Origin: an uncultured Lachnospiraceae bacterium | GTDB taxonomy: Bacteria > Bacillota > Clostridia > Lachnospirales > Lachnospiraceae | Direction of reading: 5' to 3' | Length of the DNA: 64,000 nt | NCBI GenBank assembly: GCA_910576895.1 | Contig: CAJTJZ010000004.1 | Coordinates: forward strand, 37,487 to 101,486 | In this document: piece by piece, positions 61,678 through 64,000 of the stretch | Layout: each line of letters begins with the position of its first letter | Position numbering within the stretch: the stretch's first letter is position 1 | The notes under the pieces: model-generated | Databases searched by the model: none | The model's input: the letters and a program-made list of their open reading frames with translations, nothing else | Told to the model about the DNA's origin: nothing | Translations under genes and position numbers: made by a program

Positions 61678-63111
61678 ATGAAGGAAATCCCAATTCAAAA
61701 AAATGAGGAATATTCTTTGGAGATTACAGATATTGGAACAGATGGGGCTGGGATTGGACATAGCAATGATTTTGTATTTTTTGTGAAAGATACCGTTCCC
61801 GGTGATATTGTAAAAATCAAAGTGATAAAGGTAAAAAAAAGTTTTGCATATGGCAAATTAATAAAAATTATAAAGCCATCAAAGGATCGTGTAGAGCCAA
61901 AATGCCCCATAGCAAGACAGTGTGGTGGCTGTCAATTGCAGCACTTATCTTATGAAAAGCAATTAGAATATAAACAAAGAAAAGTAAAAAATTGTTTGGA
62001 GCGAATTGGTGGTTGCAGAGAGTTTGTTTTAGAACCAATTCTTAAAATGGACGAGCCTTATCATTACCGAAATAAAGCACAATTTCCTGTAGGAAAAACA
62101 AAAGATGGAAAGCTTGCGATTGGATTTTATGCAGGACATACTCATTCCATTATAGATACAAAGACGTGCTGTATTCAAGCAGAAATTAATGAGAAAGTAA
62201 TGGAACTTATTAGAAATTTTTTGGAAACATATCAAATCCCTCCCTATGATGAAGAAAGCCATACAGGTCTTGTTAGACATATTCTTACAAGAGCAGGGTT
62301 TGCAACAGGGGAACTTATGATTTGTCTTGTAATTAATGGAGATAAATTGCCATATGAAAAAGAATTTGTAGAAATGCTGACAAAAAAAGAGTGGAAAATT
62401 TCTACAAATCAAGGAGAAAAAGATAGCGATAGTTTTAAATTTTGGAAAGTAACAAGCATTTCTTTTAATATTAATAAAGAAAAAACAAATGTTATTATGG
62501 GGCAGGAATGTGTATTTTTATGGGGAAAACCCTATATTACAGATAAAATTGGAGAAAATAGTTATCGAATTTCTCCGCTTTCTTTTTATCAGGTGAATCC
62601 AGTACAAACAAAGAAATTATATGATATGGTATTAGAATTTGCAAAGCTTACAGGAAAGGAAATTGTCTGGGACTTATATTGTGGAACAGGAACGATTTCT
62701 TTATTTCTTGCACATCAGGCAAAAAAAGTATATGGGGTAGAAGTTATTTTACAGGCTGTGGAAGATGCAAAAGAAAATGCAAAAATCAATGGAATTGAAA
62801 ATGCGGAGTTTTTTTGTGGACGTGCAGAGCTTGTATTGCCAGAATGGTATAAACAGTATCCACAAGAAAAAGCAGATCTTGTAGTTCTTGATCCTCCAAG
62901 AAAAGGATGCGATAAAAAACTGCTTCTTACAATTGCTGCTATGAAAGTAGAGAAAATTGTTTATGTAAGCTGCGATCCAGCAACATTAGCAAGAGATATA
63001 AAAATATTGGGAGAATATGGATATTGTCTTAAAAGAGTAAGGACATGTGATATGTTTGGAAATTCTATTCATGTGGAGAGCGTGGCATTAATACAAAGAA
63101 AAGAATCCTAA
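61678..63111 (+). CDS. rlmD: 23S rRNA (uracil-5-)-methyltransferase, TRAM-domain type
   Basis: 477 residues. The TRAM RNA-binding domain (about 8-66) is followed by the Cys cluster CPIARQCGGCQLQH (with a later CC pair, KTCCIQ) that ligates 4Fe-4S in RlmD. A SAM Rossmann fold (WDLYCGTGTISLFL), LVVLDPPRKGCD, and the catalytic YVSCDPATLARDI close the picture. It methylates U to m5U in 23S rRNA; Firmicute paralogues (RlmCD) act on two positions. The symbol rlmD is by family; a given target is not shown. ATG after AAAGGAAAGGGAATATAGGAA. A frameshifted copy of part of its 5' end lies after yhaM. Confidence 0.9.
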   Translation: MKEIPIQKNEEYSLEITDIGTDGAGIGHSNDFVFFVKDTVPGDIVKIKVIKVKKSFAYGKLIKIIKPSKDRVEPKCPIARQCGGCQLQHLSYEKQLEYKQRKVKNCLERIGGCREFVLEPILKMDEPYHYRNKAQFPVGKTKDGKLAIGFYAGHTHSIIDTKTCCIQAEINEKVMELIRNFLETYQIPPYDEESHTGLVRHILTRAGFATGELMICLVINGDKLPYEKEFVEMLTKKEWKISTNQGEKDSDSFKFWKVTSISFNINKEKTNVIMGQECVFLWGKPYITDKIGENSYRISPLSFYQVNPVQTKKLYDMVLEFAKLTGKEIVWDLYCGTGTISLFLAHQAKKVYGVEVILQAVEDAKENAKINGIENAEFFCGRAELVLPEWYKQYPQEKADLVVLDPPRKGCDKKLLLTIAAMKVEKIVYVSCDPATLARDIKILGEYGYCLKRVRTCDMFGNSIHVESVALIQRKES

Positions 63112-63217
63112 GAATTTGTATATGAATTAATGCTTAGACAATGCGATATGTCGTTATCAGAAACTTTGGAACAGTTATCAGATATTGGCAGTTGTATTTA
63201 TCTTTATGTAAATTGAG
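63112..63217 (+). other. Unassigned AT-rich stretch with a 28-codon frame
   Basis: After rlmD, an ATG at 63131 opens 28 codons (MLRQCDMSLSETLEQLSDIG and eight more) with no ribosome binding site. The sequence reads like the end of a once longer protein. Nothing else recognisable is present before the pseudogene. Confidence 0.25.
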
Positions 63218-63304
63218 AAATTCCAGAAGTTTTTCAGATTTTATCTTGCAGAACATCTTATGAAGTGTATTATATACAAATTTAAGTATGCAGAGGAGAT
63301 TATG

Positions 63305-63632
63305 ATGAAGACTTTAATATTAAATGGCTCTCCAAGAAAAAATGGTGATACGGTTAGTCTTATTGAGAAAATTGTTGAAAGAATTGTAGGAGAATATAGA
63401 ATTTTAGATGCTTATAGGTGCAATATTTCGTCTTGTCTTGATTGTAGGTATTGTTGGAAAATTATTAGATGTTGGAAACAGACTTCAAACTTATTTTTGT
63501 GCTAGATTTTTTAGGAAAGAAGAACCTATTATAAAACCTAAAAAAGGTGCAATTATATTAGTTGGTGGAGGTGACGGTCATATAGATACAGCTTATAGCA
63601 CAGCTTGTACGCTTTTGCATCATATGAACTGC
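63305..63632 (+). pseudogene. Flavodoxin/NADPH-dependent FMN reductase family pseudogene
   Basis: Starts properly (GAGGAG, then ATG ATG at 63302/63305): MKTLILNGSPRKNGDTVSLI is the flavin-binding loop, and CNISSCLDCRYCW is conserved. Near 63455-63462 the frame breaks. The other frame resumes with GKLLDVGNRLQTYFCARFF and KPKKGAIILVGGGDGHIDTAYSTACTLLHHMNC, the family's C-terminal half. Roughly 40 residues between them, including the flavin-contacting segment, appear lost. The gene then stops being homologous at about 63633, where a foreign element starts. Two independent disruptions, so not functional. Confidence 0.85.
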
Positions 63633-63996
63633 TCTGACTACTCTCACGAACAAGCCCGTGGGGTTCTTACTACCAAGTTTAGCTTGTAATCGTACATCAT
63701 TTTCAGACTTTGGAATACAAGTGTAAGTCTATTTGAGTGAGAACTTTTATTACCAAGCAGCCCTATGGCCACATGAGCAGTAAATTTCTGTCTTTCGGCA
63801 AGGAAGTATAGTCAATCTCCCTGTTCCAATACGAACGGAATGCTTTGAATATTTTACCTACGAAAAGACTACTTCGTAGAACCACCAATATTCAGTTGTT
63901 GAATACATTTTAATATATTGGATTGTAATCGTCAATAGAAAATTTAACAGTGGCTTTCATCCCATAGGCAAGCCTATGGGTTTTCGCCACAAATTT
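63633..63996 (-). mobile_element. Non-autonomous IS200/IS605-like element (candidate)
   Basis: About 360 bp, richer in G+C than its surroundings, interrupting the flavodoxin gene. A perfect 20-base hairpin at 63961-63980 (CCCATAGG, CAAG, CCTATGGG) lies by one end, and an imperfect one (CACG/CGTG around AACAAGCC, 63645-63660) by the other. Both loops have CAAGC. An inner stem CTACGAA/TTCGTAG sits at 63858-63879. No transposase frame is present. Subterminal hairpins without terminal repeats are the mark of this family, and the minus-strand tail may be an omega-RNA-like remnant. The end at 63996 is uncertain as the window stops there. Confidence 0.5.
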
Positions 63997-64000
63997 ATAA

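Noticed and set aside
1..64000. CRISPR arrays, tRNA and rRNA genes
   Set aside because: No repeat-spacer pattern, no cloverleaf with CCA-end context and no rRNA motif were seen on either strand.

Overview
The window is low-GC (about 31-33% by eye), densely coded DNA from an anaerobic Firmicute, most likely a Lachnospiraceae-type Clostridium relative. The evidence is strong GGAGG ribosome binding sites, a large SRP RNA with an Alu domain, a SAM-I riboswitch on metK, a CBS/DRTGG-type inorganic pyrophosphatase, a ferredoxin-type aldo/keto reductase and many two-component/ABC operons. Species cannot be named from the sequence. No rRNA, tRNA or CRISPR array was seen.

Layout. 1-4.2 kb: tail of a response regulator, its kinase and an ABC exporter with two permeases. 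4.4-7.5 kb: a FIST sensory protein, a soluble chemoreceptor and a glycerol-1-phosphate dehydrogenase-like enzyme in one operon. 7.5-9.3 kb: acetyltransferase and aldo/keto reductase (minus strand). 9.4-15.1 kb: three regulator-led units, namely PadR with a DUF1700/DUF4097 membrane protein, TetR with an ABC exporter, and a MerR-methyltransferase fusion. Each has a recognisable operator or promoter. 15.2-20.9 kb: a secreted protein, a BceRS-like two-component system and an FtsX-type ABC transporter. 20.9-33.7 kb: an unknown minus-strand protein, a Tet(M)-like GTPase, tadA, SRP RNA, a cNMP-binding-fold/repeat-protein pair, CBS-pyrophosphatase, flavin reductase and murA. 33.8-38.4 kb: metK under a SAM riboswitch, another two-component system and a pseudouridine synthase.

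38.5-43 kb: a small protein with two copies of a C-X7-C-X7-C-X7-C module, coupled to a DUF2752 membrane protein whose 3' end overlaps a convergent GGDEF/EAL gene by 182 bp. 43-51.3 kb: clpB, then a minus-strand run of Nudix hydrolase, mutS2, response regulator and histidine kinase. 51.4-57.1 kb: a secreted GH43 arabinanase with an operator at its start site, and a heterodimeric ABC exporter behind a perfect consensus promoter. 57.3-63.1 kb: a small unknown protein, an HtrA-like protein that seems to lack its catalytic His, yhaM, an AlbA_2/Schlafen-type regulator and a TRAM-domain 23S rRNA uracil methyltransferase. 63.3-64 kb: a flavodoxin-family pseudogene broken by an internal deletion and by what looks like a non-autonomous IS200/IS605-type element.

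The dominant theme is envelope sensing and export: four complete two-component systems plus part of a fifth, and five ABC systems. The candidates for something undescribed are the FIST/chemoreceptor/G1P-dehydrogenase operon, the octad-cysteine mini-protein with DUF2752, the MerR-methyltransferase fusion, and the Tet(M)-like GTPase that lacks the usual Tet loop sequence.
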